The notes: generated by a model not told the origin, from the sequence alone. DNA of 64,000 bases from Paenibacillus contaminans (GCF_003285015.1 NZ_QMFB01000026.1:1-64000), one strand, 5' to 3'. Counted from the first letter of the stretch, positions 35,176 through 45,045 are shown. Translations and numbers: made by a program.

Positions 35176-35185
35176 ATCGTCCTCC

Positions 35186-36706
35186 TTACTGCTCGATCCT
35201 CATCCGCTTATATTGCCGCAGCAAACCGTCATCGTGAAGCGTCATCCAATCCGCGAGCGACTGCCGCATCTCGGCGAGCGTATTCCGATAATTCTCTTTG
35301 CCGATCAGGTTGGTCATCTCGTACGGATCCGCCTGCAAATCGTACAGCTCGTCCAGATCGCCGCAATTAAACACATATTTGTAATGTCCTTTGCGGATCA
35401 TGCGCTGCGTAAACATCGCCGCCTCCAGCCCCGCTCCTTCCGTGACGATGCTGTCCGGCCAATTTTCCACCATTTGTCCCTCCAGCATCGGCGCGAACGA
35501 ACGGCCGTCCGTTCCTTCCGGCGGGGCCCCCGCTCCTGCCAGATCAAGGATCGTGGCATGAATATCGCAAGTGCCGACGAAGCTTTTTTCCATGCGCGAA
35601 CCGTCCAGTCCTGCAGCCGGCTTGACAATAAGCGGAATTCGGCAAGTTTCCTCGTACATGAAAAACGACTTGTCACACAGCCCGCCGTGAATGCCGAGCG
35701 ATTCGCCGTGATCGGCGGTGAAAATAATGACCGTATTGTCATACAGATCGTGCCGCTTCAAGTAGTCGATCAGCCGCCCGATCTGCTCGTCAATGCTGCT
35801 CATGGACGCGTAATAGTGTTTAATGTAGGGTACGAAATCGGCCCATTCGGTCGTATTACCCCTCTTGATGTTATGGATGGACGGCTTGTCCGAGCGGTCG
35901 TCGTAAAAGTTCGGCCAAGGCTCCAGCTCTGCGTCCCGGTACAAGTCCAGGAAGCGAGTCGGCGCAACATACGGCTCGTGCGGCCCCCAGTAGTTAAGCG
36001 AGAAAAAGAACGGCTTGTCCCGCTTGCGGAACTCATCGATAAAATGGATCGCGCGCTCCGTCAAAAAGTATTCCACCGTCGATTCGACAGGAGAAGTAAG
36101 CTCAGACGCATAATGCCATTCGAAATGTCCGCTCACCTTGTTCTCTTCCTGCCAGGTCAGGCCGTTGTCCTGCAAATATTGGCGAAACTGCGGATAAGTC
36201 ATCCCCCCGCCGCCATGACCGGCAAAGTCATCGCCTTCGTAGCCGACATCGGTCGGCAATGAACGGATGCCGCCGGCAATGTCCGCAAATTGCACATGCG
36301 CGAGATTCCCCCGTAAATATTCGCCCATCCCGGGGCCGAAGCCGAGATGCCATTTGCCGGTGTAGCCGATGCTGTAGGCTTGCTGCTCCAGCTGCCGGCT
36401 AAGCAGCCGCGGCGTATCCGGCAGCTCCTGCACCATGCTGCCCATGCCGTAGCTGTTCGTCTGCATCCCGTGCTTGAACGGATACAGACCGGTTTGCATC
36501 GAAGCGCGCGCCGGCGTACATACCGGGCAGCTCGTATAAGCGTTGTCGAACACAACGCTTTCTTCCGCCAGCCGGTTCAAATGCGGAGTTTGGCACACCT
36601 TTCCCCCGTAGCTTTTCAACGTATCGACCCGCTGTTGATCGGTCTGGATGAACAAAATATTCGGCTGACGGTTTTCCGCCTTATTATTGCTTGAGATGGT
36701 AGACAT
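35186..36706 (-). CDS. Cys-type sulfatase, cytoplasmic
   Basis: This 506-residue sulfatase has metal site NILFIQTDQQRVD, formylglycine motif C63-T-P-A-R67 and later FTADHGESLGIHGG. It is of the same DQQR type as the sulfatase at 8276 but clearly distinct in sequence. There is no signal peptide. The ATG follows GGGAGGAG. It is coupled to the GH-A gene downstream, suggesting that desulfation exposes that enzyme's bond. It needs a formylglycine maturase encoded elsewhere. A 549-bp spacer separates it from the GH125 gene. Confidence 0.93.
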   Translation of the reverse strand: MSTISSNNKAENRQPNILFIQTDQQRVDTLKSYGGKVCQTPHLNRLAEESVVFDNAYTSCPVCTPARASMQTGLYPFKHGMQTNSYGMGSMVQELPDTPRLLSRQLEQQAYSIGYTGKWHLGFGPGMGEYLRGNLAHVQFADIAGGIRSLPTDVGYEGDDFAGHGGGGMTYPQFRQYLQDNGLTWQEENKVSGHFEWHYASELTSPVESTVEYFLTERAIHFIDEFRKRDKPFFFSLNYWGPHEPYVAPTRFLDLYRDAELEPWPNFYDDRSDKPSIHNIKRGNTTEWADFVPYIKHYYASMSSIDEQIGRLIDYLKRHDLYDNTVIIFTADHGESLGIHGGLCDKSFFMYEETCRIPLIVKPAAGLDGSRMEKSFVGTCDIHATILDLAGAGAPPEGTDGRSFAPMLEGQMVENWPDSIVTEGAGLEAAMFTQRMIRKGHYKYVFNCGDLDELYDLQADPYEMTNLIGKENYRNTLAEMRQSLADWMTLHDDGLLRQYKRMRIEQ

Positions 36707-37255
36707 AATCTCGCTCCTCCCGGTCTTTCTAGCGTTTTAAACAGTCAGCGCTTGCGGTATGCAAGCTGCTGCTTGGACAGCCAAAACTCGTTTAGGACAG
36801 CGTGCGTCATACAGCGTGCTTGTGTTACGCCGCATAACGGCGGCCGGCTAGTAGTCTTTCAACTCTTATGCTGTAGTCTCCCCGCCGCTGCGGCACCATG
36901 ATGCATGAAAATCACTTACGCCGCCGCTCGTACCGAGCTATTTTCAGGGTAAATTTTAAGGATGTAAGGCATTGACCGTGCAACGGATAGTAACCCTCAT
37001 AATGAGGAAAAGATTACTGTTCGTGAGGCAAACTTCACTATTTGAAGCCGAAAACCCGTGTTTTGGTGAGGTAATGAGGCAAACTCAACTATTAGTGAGA
37101 CAAACGAAATTGATAGTGGCGTTTACCTCATTAACGGACGAGAACGCGAATTTTACCGTTGGAATAGTCAGGACAGCCTCATAAACAATAACGTTTTCTC
37201 CACTAAGCGCACGGTTCGTGCATAACCGTTACGATTTCCGTGTTTGCTTTCGTAA
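36707..37255. other. 549-bp intergenic region
   Basis: No coding frame is convincing. The right part holds copy B of the dispersed repeat (37089-37208), preceded by two short GAGGCAAACT repeats near 37025 and 37076. The left part (36707-36990) should contain the promoter of the sulfatase/GH-A pair, but I see no clear -35/-10 there. CAGCGTGC occurs twice at about 36797-36820. Confidence 0.6.
37089..37208. repeat. Dispersed intergenic repeat, copy B
   Basis: It matches 61-179 over its length, with shared blocks CAAACGAAATTGATA, CGAGAACG, ATTTTACC, GGACAGCCTCAT and GTTTTCTCCACTAAGC. The stem seen in copy A is weakened here (ACAAACG against GCGTTTAC). It ends about 50 bp from the GH125 stop. Confidence 0.75.
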
Positions 37256-38524
37256 TCACCGCTTCATCCACTTGTATACGGCCTCGGCGAACAGGCTGTT
37301 GGACCAGGCAAACCAAGGGCGCGTAAACTTGCCGGGATCGTCGGCATGGAATCCTTCGTGCATATAGCCGGTTTCGGCATCGGTAGACACGCAAGTCTCG
37401 ATCAGCGCTTCGGCTTCGTCCGGGTCGATCGCGGTAAGCGCCTGCATCGACAAAGCGATATGCCATATATAGCGGTCCGGCGTATGCGGACTGCCGATGC
37501 CTTTGGCGGCGGCCCCTTCATAAAAATAAGGATTGCGCTTGCTCAGGATGAACCGCCGCGTATTTTGTACCGTTTCGTCCTCTGCGCCTTTGTAGCCGAT
37601 ATAAGGAATGGAGAGCAAGCTAGGCACATTCGCGTCGTCCATCAGGTTATAATTGCCGAAGCCGTCGGTTTCGTAAGCGTATATTTTTCCGTATTCCGGG
37701 TGCAGCACCGTACCGTACGTTTCGATGCCGTATCCGATCTCCTCCTGCAGCAGCGCCGCATCCCGTTTCAAGTAATCGTCCTTGAAGACGGCTTCGGCGA
37801 TTTCCGCCACATGGCCGAGCGCAACGGCCGCAAACATGTTCGACGGAATCAAGTATCCGAACGTACAAGCATCGTCGCTCGGCCGGAAGCCGCACCAGGT
37901 CATACCCGTGTATTGAACCGGCATTCCTTTGCCGTTGTTGCGCAAAGTGTCCGATTTCGTACCGATCAGCCGGGTAAAGCGGTAGCCCGACTGTTCGCCG
38001 TGGTGCTGCTCTACGGTCCATAAGCGGATGATCGCGCGAACCGCCGCCCGGTACGATTCATCAAACACGTTGGCACGGCCGGTCGCCTTCCAGTACGCAT
38101 AAGCTAGCTCCAGCGGATAACAGAGCGAGTCGATTTCATACTTGCGCTCCCATACCCACGGACTGAGCTCGGTCAAATCCTCCTCATAGCGCCGGCCGTT
38201 CGGCTCCTCGTTAAACGCGTTAGCATAAGGATCGATCCCGATATAGAAAAACTGGCGGCGCAGCAGCCCTTCGATCAGCGCCTGCAGCTCTTCGTCCCCC
38301 GCAGCCAGCGGCACATAGTGGCGGACCTGGGCGCTTGAATCGCGCAGCCACATGGCCGGAATATCGCCCGTGAAGACGAAGGTCGTGCCGTCGGCAAGCC
38401 GTTTCGTAGTCGTTTCCAGCGTATTGACGTAGGATTGTTTGAATAGACGCAGCAGCTTCGGACGATCAGCCAGCTTGGCGTCTGCCTCGCACAGCAGGTT
38501 CTGTACGGCACGCGGTAAAGTCAT
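37256..38524 (-). CDS. GH125 exo-alpha-1,6-mannosidase
   Basis: The 422-residue (alpha/alpha)6-barrel enzyme has the family landmarks GDIPAMWLRDSSAQVRHYVP (53-72), FYIGIDPYANAFNE, ERKYEIDSLCYPLELAY and TWCGFRPSDDACTFGYLIP. Characterised GH125 enzymes remove terminal non-reducing alpha-1,6-mannose with inversion. It has no signal peptide. The ATG follows GGAGAG. It lies downstream of the GH38 gene; the GH38/GH125 pair is known from N-glycan breakdown in streptococci and clostridia. Confidence 0.93.
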   Translation of the reverse strand: MTLPRAVQNLLCEADAKLADRPKLLRLFKQSYVNTLETTTKRLADGTTFVFTGDIPAMWLRDSSAQVRHYVPLAAGDEELQALIEGLLRRQFFYIGIDPYANAFNEEPNGRRYEEDLTELSPWVWERKYEIDSLCYPLELAYAYWKATGRANVFDESYRAAVRAIIRLWTVEQHHGEQSGYRFTRLIGTKSDTLRNNGKGMPVQYTGMTWCGFRPSDDACTFGYLIPSNMFAAVALGHVAEIAEAVFKDDYLKRDAALLQEEIGYGIETYGTVLHPEYGKIYAYETDGFGNYNLMDDANVPSLLSIPYIGYKGAEDETVQNTRRFILSKRNPYFYEGAAAKGIGSPHTPDRYIWHIALSMQALTAIDPDEAEALIETCVSTDAETGYMHEGFHADDPGKFTRPWFAWSNSLFAEAVYKWMKR

Positions 38525-38592
38525 GATGATTCTCTCCTTGTCGATGGATTCCGCTAGCGGTCGTTTACCGGATTCGAATCGGAATGAGCGGA

Positions 38593-38716
38593 CTGGATTC
38601 GATCCGCTCTTGATCCGATAGGCAAAGGTTCGGTTCGATCGGCAGGTATCCTACTGTTCGTTTCGATTCGATCCGATCCGCTCTGATCCGGTAGGCAAAG
38701 GTTCGGTCCGAAAAGG
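38593..38716. repeat. Degenerate GATCCG-rich repeat
   Basis: GATCCGCTCTTGATCCGATA with GGCAAAGGTTCGG (38601-38633) returns as GATCCGCTCTGATCCGGTA with GGCAAAGGTTCGG (38675-38706). A weaker third piece, GATTCGGTTCGATCTGGCAG, follows near 38730. It lies in the 281-bp spacer between the GH125 and GH38 genes and has no coding potential. Confidence 0.65.
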
Positions 38717-38805
38717 CGCAATACACAAGATTCGGTTCGATCTGGCAGTTATATCCCGCCCTAAGGTTTTATTCGCTTCGCTTCGATCCGACCCGGTCCG
38801 CTCCC

Positions 38806-41800
38806 TTAACGGGAAACGTTCCCCGGATGAATGCCGACGGTTACGATCTCGCAGCCGCGCACCGGCAGTTCCGCTTCGTTCCCGGCGCTCAGCCGCTCCA
38901 CGATGTCCTCAAGCACTCCGCTGCGGTACGCTCCGCCGGAGCCCAGCGCGTCGTTCAACCGGAAGGAAAGACGTGATTCGCCCTTGCCCATGTTATACCA
39001 CCTTGCCATCCAGTCGCCTGTTTGCTCGTTGAGCTTCAAGCTCGAAAAGGCGATACCCGCTCCGCTCCATTGGAGGAACGATAATGAGGCGGGCAGCAAG
39101 GAGCGAGCCTGGCGAATCTCGGCGGCTGCAGGCGAAATCGCCGCAGCTCCTGCGTTCTCGGCCGTTCCGGCTGTGATTGCCGCTCCGTCTGTTTTTGCCG
39201 TTTCGGCCGCACGGGATGCTGCATCAGCATCGGTATTGCCCTGTGCTCCGGCCGCTCCGTTTGTGATTGCCGTTCCGGCCGCACGTGACGCTGCATCAGC
39301 ATCGGTATTGCCCTGTGCTCCAGCCGATACCTGCATCTGGATCGACTGCCACGGAACCTGGTACTTATAGGCTTCCTCGTAAGCGTCGAATGCCCGTTCT
39401 TCCCCGCCGCCGCTATGCGGAATAACGTACAGCTCGGCGGTGCAGGACCGCAGGCATTGCGCCTCCGGCGTCAGGAAGACGCCCCAGTCGCCCAGCTCGG
39501 CGACCGCTCTGACGAGCGTAACGGCAATCGTTGCCCGGCCGTCGCGTTGCAGCTCGTATTCCTGCAAGCCGCGATTTGCCACGGTAAGACCGCTCGTTTC
39601 GTCATACACGCCGGCAAAAGCATGCTGGTGATGACAGTTGCTCGGGTTTTTCCATTCCGCCGAAGGTTCGTTGTCGCGCTGCGCCACCTCGAAGATCGAA
39701 TCGGCATAATGAACGGCCGAGTTCGAGTCGGTCGGAAACAGCATCCGCAAACGGTGATCCTTTGCTTTGTTTTCGAAAGCCGTCTGCAAATGAACGCCCT
39801 TTCCGTTCGCCTCCAGCTTGACGGAAAGCCGCAGCTCCATCGGTACGGTTGCCGCCGAACGGCAAGCCTCGCGCTGCGTGAAAGGCGTCATGCCGGCGAT
39901 TTCGGCTTCCAGCCGCTCGTCCGCCGAAGCGGGCAGCTCGATCCGGTGCACGATTTCGAAGGCGGCGCGGTAACCTGCGTTTTCGACCAAGCGGATTTCG
40001 GCAGGGCGTCCTTGCGACGTCCACACGGCTCCGTCGGCGGATTGCTTGTAAATGTACTCGTTTCCGATATCCCCCGTATCCTCATAAATACCGAGACCCG
40101 CGTATACGCGGCCGGTGCTTTTTTCGGTTACGGTCAGCGAGCCGTCATCCGAAACAGCTACTTTCAAATACCGGTTCTCCATCGTCCGTTCGCCGGTCAG
40201 CACTTGATCGCAAGCGTTAGCCTCGACCGGGATACCGTCCGCTTTCGGCAGGTTAGGAGCAGTCTCCGCCTGCTTGGCTTCCACAGCCGCCTTCGCCTCC
40301 GAAGCTTGGCCGGTTATCCACGCAAAGGAGCGGTATCCGAGCGCCGGCACCGCGCCGCTGTGGAACGTCAAGCGGATTTTGCGGCCCATATACGGCTGAC
40401 GGAACTTGTCTTCCGGCAAATCGTAACCGAACATGACGCCGAGATCCTCCAACGTATGGCGAACGATCTGACCGGCCTCATCCGCGAGCATGCCATTTGG
40501 CAGCAGCATTGCGCCAAGCTCGCGGGCAATCCGATCCGGCGCCCCTTCGCTGAAATATTTGCGATAAACGGTCAGCTCGACCGAAACCGTTCCTTCCCGT
40601 TCCCAGCCGGACGTATTAAATACGGCGAACGGAAATGCGGTTTCACCCGCCGCACCATACCCGACGAACGGTGCCGTATCGATATGGCCGGCAATCGCCT
40701 GCAAACATTCGGCGATCACATTTTCGGCCACCTGGCCGCTCTTCTCGAAGCGGGTCACCATCTCCCGATGCACCTCATCAACGCTGCAGCCGCATATGCT
40801 GTCGTGCGGATGGTTCTGCATCAGCGTCTTCCAGCCGTATTCCAGCCAATGCGACGGATACGGATGGCCGAGAGAAGCCGCAAATACGGCCAGCGGCTCC
40901 GCTGCTTTCTCAAGCAGCGTCTGCACCTTATGGTTCATCTGCTTCAAATACACTCTGGCGGACGCCGTATTAACCAGCGTATACCAGCCTTCCGTCCGCT
41001 GGCTGCGCAATTCCCCTTCGATAACCGACAGACGCTCCGGCATCGTCGCTTTCACTGCTTGCACGTATTCGTCGAAGCTGGAATGAACGAAGCTTGTATC
41101 CGGGTAAAGCTGTTCCGCTGTCCGGATCGCCTCGGACAAATCGGTCTGCACCGGCTGATGATCGCAGCCGTTCATAAACAGCAGATGCGGTGTGGAAGCG
41201 AACTTCTCCGCTTTTTCAAGTCTGGAATCCCAATATGCCTTCGCCTGCTCCGGATCGACGGGCACTTCCATGCCGTTGCAATACCAGTTGGCGAACAGGA
41301 TGCCAAGCACCGAAGAGCCGTCCGGGGATTGCCACATCATCTCCGAATAGGGCGACTCGAATTGTCCCGCTTCACCTACCGAGTTGTTGAAGCCTGTCGG
41401 GGTTACGCCGCGGCCGAAGACGGCCGTGTCGATGCCCGCTTGCAGCAGCAGCTGGGGCGCCTGCCCCATATTGCCGAACGAATCGGGAAAATAGCCGATT
41501 TTGCAAACGACTCCCGCTCCGTACTTGGCGGCGTCGCGATGGCCGTATTGCAGATTGCGCACATTCGCTTCGCTGCTCGTCAAAAATTCGTCCTGGAGCA
41601 CATACCAAGGTCCGATAATAAGGCGCCCTTCGCGGATATGGCGCGCCAGCCGCTCCTCCTGCTCCGGACGAATCGCCAAATAATCGTCCAAAATGATCGT
41701 TTGCCCGTCCAGATGAAAGCTGCGGAACGCCGGGTCTGCCTCGATCGTATCGAGCAGCGTATCCATCAGCTTGACGAGCAAATGGCGGTGCGTCTCGAAC

Positions 41801-41862
41801 GGCAAATACCATTCGCGGTCCCAGTGCGAATGCGAAATGATATGGGCGGTTTTCTTTGTCAT
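38806..41862 (-). CDS. GH38 alpha-mannosidase
   Basis: This 1,018-residue retaining alpha-mannosidase is cytoplasmic. Zinc ligands lie in HSHWDREW (H11, H13, D15), nucleophile D127 is in GYFPDSFGNMGQ, and a further metal His is in NHPHDSICGCSVDEVHREM. The central helical and C-terminal beta domains follow. Around residues 845-910 lies an Ala-rich insert made of a 24-residue duplication. The ATG at 41862 is chosen (GAGGAGG about 12 bases before; HxHWD comes right after, as in relatives). With the GH125 enzyme it should strip alpha-mannose from imported oligosaccharides; spacers with repeats and a hairpin flank it. Confidence 0.93.
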   Translation of the reverse strand: MTKKTAHIISHSHWDREWYLPFETHRHLLVKLMDTLLDTIEADPAFRSFHLDGQTIILDDYLAIRPEQEERLARHIREGRLIIGPWYVLQDEFLTSSEANVRNLQYGHRDAAKYGAGVVCKIGYFPDSFGNMGQAPQLLLQAGIDTAVFGRGVTPTGFNNSVGEAGQFESPYSEMMWQSPDGSSVLGILFANWYCNGMEVPVDPEQAKAYWDSRLEKAEKFASTPHLLFMNGCDHQPVQTDLSEAIRTAEQLYPDTSFVHSSFDEYVQAVKATMPERLSVIEGELRSQRTEGWYTLVNTASARVYLKQMNHKVQTLLEKAAEPLAVFAASLGHPYPSHWLEYGWKTLMQNHPHDSICGCSVDEVHREMVTRFEKSGQVAENVIAECLQAIAGHIDTAPFVGYGAAGETAFPFAVFNTSGWEREGTVSVELTVYRKYFSEGAPDRIARELGAMLLPNGMLADEAGQIVRHTLEDLGVMFGYDLPEDKFRQPYMGRKIRLTFHSGAVPALGYRSFAWITGQASEAKAAVEAKQAETAPNLPKADGIPVEANACDQVLTGERTMENRYLKVAVSDDGSLTVTEKSTGRVYAGLGIYEDTGDIGNEYIYKQSADGAVWTSQGRPAEIRLVENAGYRAAFEIVHRIELPASADERLEAEIAGMTPFTQREACRSAATVPMELRLSVKLEANGKGVHLQTAFENKAKDHRLRMLFPTDSNSAVHYADSIFEVAQRDNEPSAEWKNPSNCHHQHAFAGVYDETSGLTVANRGLQEYELQRDGRATIAVTLVRAVAELGDWGVFLTPEAQCLRSCTAELYVIPHSGGGEERAFDAYEEAYKYQVPWQSIQMQVSAGAQGNTDADAASRAAGTAITNGAAGAQGNTDADAASRAAETAKTDGAAITAGTAENAGAAAISPAAAEIRQARSLLPASLSFLQWSGAGIAFSSLKLNEQTGDWMARWYNMGKGESRLSFRLNDALGSGGAYRSGVLEDIVERLSAGNEAELPVRGCEIVTVGIHPGNVSR
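39178..39321 (-). repeat. In-frame 72-bp tandem duplication inside the GH38 gene
   Basis: Two units of 24 residues begin with GAQGNTDADAASRAA and end NGAA or DGAA; nine more bases of Ala-rich sequence then trail off. At DNA level GCTGCATCAGCATCGG recurs at exactly 72 bp. The insert is low-complexity and lies in the C-terminal beta region, likely a surface loop. Confidence 0.85.
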
Positions 41863-41992
41863 ATACGTATAAATCCTCCTCATGCCGCTTGCGCTCGATC
41901 GGTTCGGCAAAACGTATGCCGCGCCTTTCTCGCTATGCTATGCGGCGGACAGTTCAAATTCATCCATATTTTCCGCCCCGGTTAAAGAAAGA

Positions 41993-42020
41993 GAAAAGAG
42001 AGGCGCGTCCCTCTCTTTTC
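41993..42020 (-). terminator. Hairpin between sulfatase and GH38 genes
   Basis: GAAAAGAGAGG pairs with CCTCTCTTTTC, an 11-bp perfect stem with a 6-base loop. On the minus strand it is followed by the pyrimidine-rich TCTTTCTTTAA. It may end or attenuate the importer-sulfatase transcript before the mannosidases. Confidence 0.65.
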
Positions 42021-42129
42021 CGACTATCTTCATGTTAGCCGTCGCAGCGACGGGGGCGAAATAAACGAGTCGTGCTTATCTTCCCTATAACGGATCGTAT
42101 ACAGCTCCCTTTCGGCAGCTTCGCTCCGC

Positions 42130-43428
42130 TTATTTACCTGCGGGAACGAGTCCCGCATACCATTCGCGCACGTCCCGCTCCAGCCGGGCCGCCAGCTCCG
42201 GATAAGTATCCAGCAGATTGACGCGTTCGCCGGGATCGGCTTCCAGATCGGACAAATGAACCGCGTCGGGCTGCGTCCGGTCGAAATCCAGCTTGCCTCC
42301 CAGAACCAGCTTCCACTTTCCTTCGCGGACGGCGAGCTGGCTGCCGTATTCCCAAAATATTTGCTTGTGCGGCGTAGCGGCTCCTTCGGTCACCATCGGC
42401 ACCACGCTGCTGCCGTCGATTTCGCCGGCGGCAGGCGCAGACAGTCCGGCAAATTCGAGCACGGTCGGCACGAAGTCGGCCATCATGCCCATTTGACCGC
42501 ATACTTGCCCGGCCGGAACGCGGTCCGGGTAGACGAGTATAGCCGGCTCGCGAACACCTCCGTCGAACAAGCTCGCTTTATGCCCCCGGAAAATGCCGGC
42601 GCTTCCGCCATAATAAACGTCTTCCGTGCCGTCCAAATAATTGCGCGCTTCCGAAGAAGGCCCGTTGTCGCTCGAGAAGAAGACGATCGTGTTGTCATAT
42701 ACCCCGGCGCGTTTCAGAGCGGCGACGATGTCGCCTACGCCGTCGTCCACGGCCGATATCATCGCCGCCATCAATTGGCGGTCGCGCGGCAGATGGCTGT
42801 ACCGCTGCATATATTTCTCGGGCGCATGCATCGGATAATGCGGTGCGTTGTACGCCGCGTACAGGAAAAACGGCTGCTCCCGGTTCCGCTCGATAAAATC
42901 TACCGATTTGTCGGTAATGAGATGCGTCATGTATTCGCCGTCATGCCACACTTCCTCGCGATTGCTCCATAAGTCGTGCACCGGGTTCACATGCGGCACG
43001 CCCCAGTAAAAAATATGCGAGTAATAGTCGATGCAGCCGGCGTGAAAGCCGAAATAGTCGTCAAACCCGCGAGCGTTCGGCTTCGCGTCGTCCGCGGAGC
43101 CGAGATGCCACTTGCCGTACAGCGCCGTCCGGTAGCCGGCCGGCTTCAGCCGTTCGGCCAGCGTTTTCGCTTCCGGCTTCAGACCTCCCGTTCCTCTTTT
43201 CCCGCCCAGGATATGGCTGACTCCGGCTTTCGCCGGATAAAGCCCGGTCAGAAGAGAGGCGCGCGACGGAGAGCAAACCGGCGAATTCGAATACCAGTCG
43301 GTGAAGCGGACTCCATCCGCAGCGAGCGAGTCAAGATGCGGAGTCCGAATCGCATCGGACCCGTAACATCCCAAATCGCCATACCCCAAATCGTCGCAGT
43401 AAATCACTACGATATTCGGCTTTGACAT
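42130..43428 (-). CDS. Cys-type arylsulfatase-like enzyme
   Basis: This is a 432-residue sulfatase with metal site NIVVIYCDDLGYGDLGCYG, formylglycine motif C52-S-P-S-R56 followed by ASLLTGLYP, and FFSSDNGPSSE. The CDDLGYGDLG start marks it as the arylsulfatase A/GALNS-like type, unlike the two DQQR-type sulfatases in the window. No signal peptide is present. The ATG at 43428 has AAGGG 10 bases before; a GTG three codons earlier would leave no spacing. It follows the binding-protein gene by 21 bp, so it is part of the importer operon of module 2. Confidence 0.94.
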   Translation of the reverse strand: MSKPNIVVIYCDDLGYGDLGCYGSDAIRTPHLDSLAADGVRFTDWYSNSPVCSPSRASLLTGLYPAKAGVSHILGGKRGTGGLKPEAKTLAERLKPAGYRTALYGKWHLGSADDAKPNARGFDDYFGFHAGCIDYYSHIFYWGVPHVNPVHDLWSNREEVWHDGEYMTHLITDKSVDFIERNREQPFFLYAAYNAPHYPMHAPEKYMQRYSHLPRDRQLMAAMISAVDDGVGDIVAALKRAGVYDNTIVFFSSDNGPSSEARNYLDGTEDVYYGGSAGIFRGHKASLFDGGVREPAILVYPDRVPAGQVCGQMGMMADFVPTVLEFAGLSAPAAGEIDGSSVVPMVTEGAATPHKQIFWEYGSQLAVREGKWKLVLGGKLDFDRTQPDAVHLSDLEADPGERVNLLDTYPELAARLERDVREWYAGLVPAGK

Positions 43429-43449
43429 CCCGTTCACACCCTTACAGCA

Positions 43450-45045
43450 TTATTTGTTATTGTTCCAGCGGTCGTAAGCGTCTTGGTAGATTTTCAGCAT
43501 TTCGTCGAGACCCATCTTTTTGATCGTATTGACATAGTCGTCCCATTTCGCAAGCGGCTCCTGGCCGACGATAAATTTGGCTTCCATCTGGTCGACATAC
43601 GTTTTGATGTCGGTCTTGACCACATTCAACCGTTTTTGTTCGTCATTCGTAAAATACACATCCGGAAATTCCCGTTTGGCATACGGATTCAGCTTCTCGT
43701 CCACCATTTTGTTGAAGTCCAGCCCTTTGCCGTTATCGCGCTTCGAGTCGAACTCTCTTTCCTTGATGAGCGGAAGCTGGCCGCCTACGTCCGGTGTAAG
43801 CTTAGCGCGGTATTCTTCCGGCGTTACGCCGTCGGGAGAGACGAACGTCCACTTCGTCTTGGCGTCGTCGAGCCATTTGTAGCTGTTGCCGAGGAAGCCG
43901 AGCCGGCTGCCTTCTTCCGAGTATAAATAATCGACCCACCGCATCGTCGCTTCCGGATTTTTGTTCTGACTGGTGATCGCGAACGTGCCGCGGCGGATAT
44001 TCGAAGCGCGCAGCGTAAGCTTCTCACTGTTAAGCGGGCTCGTAAGCGGTGCGAGCATCGGATGCTTATGGTTGTCCTCCGGCTTGGTCACCTTCAGCAC
44101 AAGATCGGGAGCCGACCCTGCGAACGCGCCGATTTGATTTGAATTCCCTTTGGCTACCATTTGTTGGGACGTCTGCACGAACATCTCATTGTCGAGCAGT
44201 TTTTCCGTGAACAGCTTATTCAAATAGCTCAAATATTCCTTGTATCCTTCTTGCACCGGATTAAAGCGTACCTTGCCGTCCTTCACTTCCACCTCGCGGC
44301 CAAGCAGACCGAAGGCCGGAAGAACGACCCCTTCGAAGTTGTTCAGCTTCACGTTGGACAGCGGAATTTCGTCGGCCTTGCCGTTTTTGTTCGGATCTCC
44401 GTTCTTGAATTGCTTCAGCAGCTCGTAAAATTCATCCGTCGTTTCCGGCAGCTTCGTAATGCCCAGGCTTTCCATCCAGTCCCCGTTCAGCCACATCCGG
44501 TTCGGCACGAACGCCCGCGGCTGATCGATGATAAGCGGCAGGGAGTAAATATGTCCGTCTATCGTCGTAATCGATTTTTTGATATCCGGATTTTTCTCAA
44601 GAAGCTTTTTGAAATTCGGCGCATATTTCTCGATCAACCCTTCGAGCGGGATCAGATAACCTTGGCTGCCGTAAGTGACTTCATCGTCCGGGGTAAGCAG
44701 CGAATTGAAAAAGACGTCGGGCAGCTGGCGGCTCGCAAAAGCCAAATTTTTCGCTTCTTGATAGTTCGCTTGCGGCGGCGTATTGAATTCGAAATGAATG
44801 TTCGTCATTTTTTCCATTTCCTTGAACAGAACCATCTCATTCCAAGGACCGTGGATCGCCGCTTTCGAACCCATCATGTTCAACGTTATTTTTTCGCTGA
44901 CGATCGGATACCCTTCGGCATTAAAGTTTTTCGGCGCTTCGCTCTCTTTATTGGCTTCCCCGGCCGGTTTGCCGGAGCTGCAGCCGGCCATTAGAACGGC
45001 TCCCCCCACGACAGTTGCGATACTTGTATTCAACCATTTCTTCAT
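43450..45045 (-). CDS. Extracellular sugar-binding lipoprotein (module 2)
   Basis: The 531-residue solute-binding protein has a lipoprotein signal with lipobox LMAGC (C22) and a short Lys/Glu/Ala linker. The body (NFNAEGYPIVSEKITLNMMG onward) is the long form used with LplB/LplC permeases. Here it follows the two permease genes instead of leading them, unlike in modules 1 and 3. The ATG follows AGGGGATTAAGAG. It would deliver the module 2 oligosaccharide. Confidence 0.93.
   Translation of the reverse strand: MKKWLNTSIATVVGGAVLMAGCSSGKPAGEANKESEAPKNFNAEGYPIVSEKITLNMMGSKAAIHGPWNEMVLFKEMEKMTNIHFEFNTPPQANYQEAKNLAFASRQLPDVFFNSLLTPDDEVTYGSQGYLIPLEGLIEKYAPNFKKLLEKNPDIKKSITTIDGHIYSLPLIIDQPRAFVPNRMWLNGDWMESLGITKLPETTDEFYELLKQFKNGDPNKNGKADEIPLSNVKLNNFEGVVLPAFGLLGREVEVKDGKVRFNPVQEGYKEYLSYLNKLFTEKLLDNEMFVQTSQQMVAKGNSNQIGAFAGSAPDLVLKVTKPEDNHKHPMLAPLTSPLNSEKLTLRASNIRRGTFAITSQNKNPEATMRWVDYLYSEEGSRLGFLGNSYKWLDDAKTKWTFVSPDGVTPEEYRAKLTPDVGGQLPLIKEREFDSKRDNGKGLDFNKMVDEKLNPYAKREFPDVYFTNDEQKRLNVVKTDIKTYVDQMEAKFIVGQEPLAKWDDYVNTIKKMGLDEMLKIYQDAYDRWNNNK

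Noticed and set aside
39415-41985. 856-codon open frame on the plus strand opposite the GH38 gene
   Set aside because: It lies fully opposite a gene with clear zinc and nucleophile motifs. It has no family likeness, is Arg/His/Gln-rich and has no ribosome site, so it is a by-product of GC-rich codon use.
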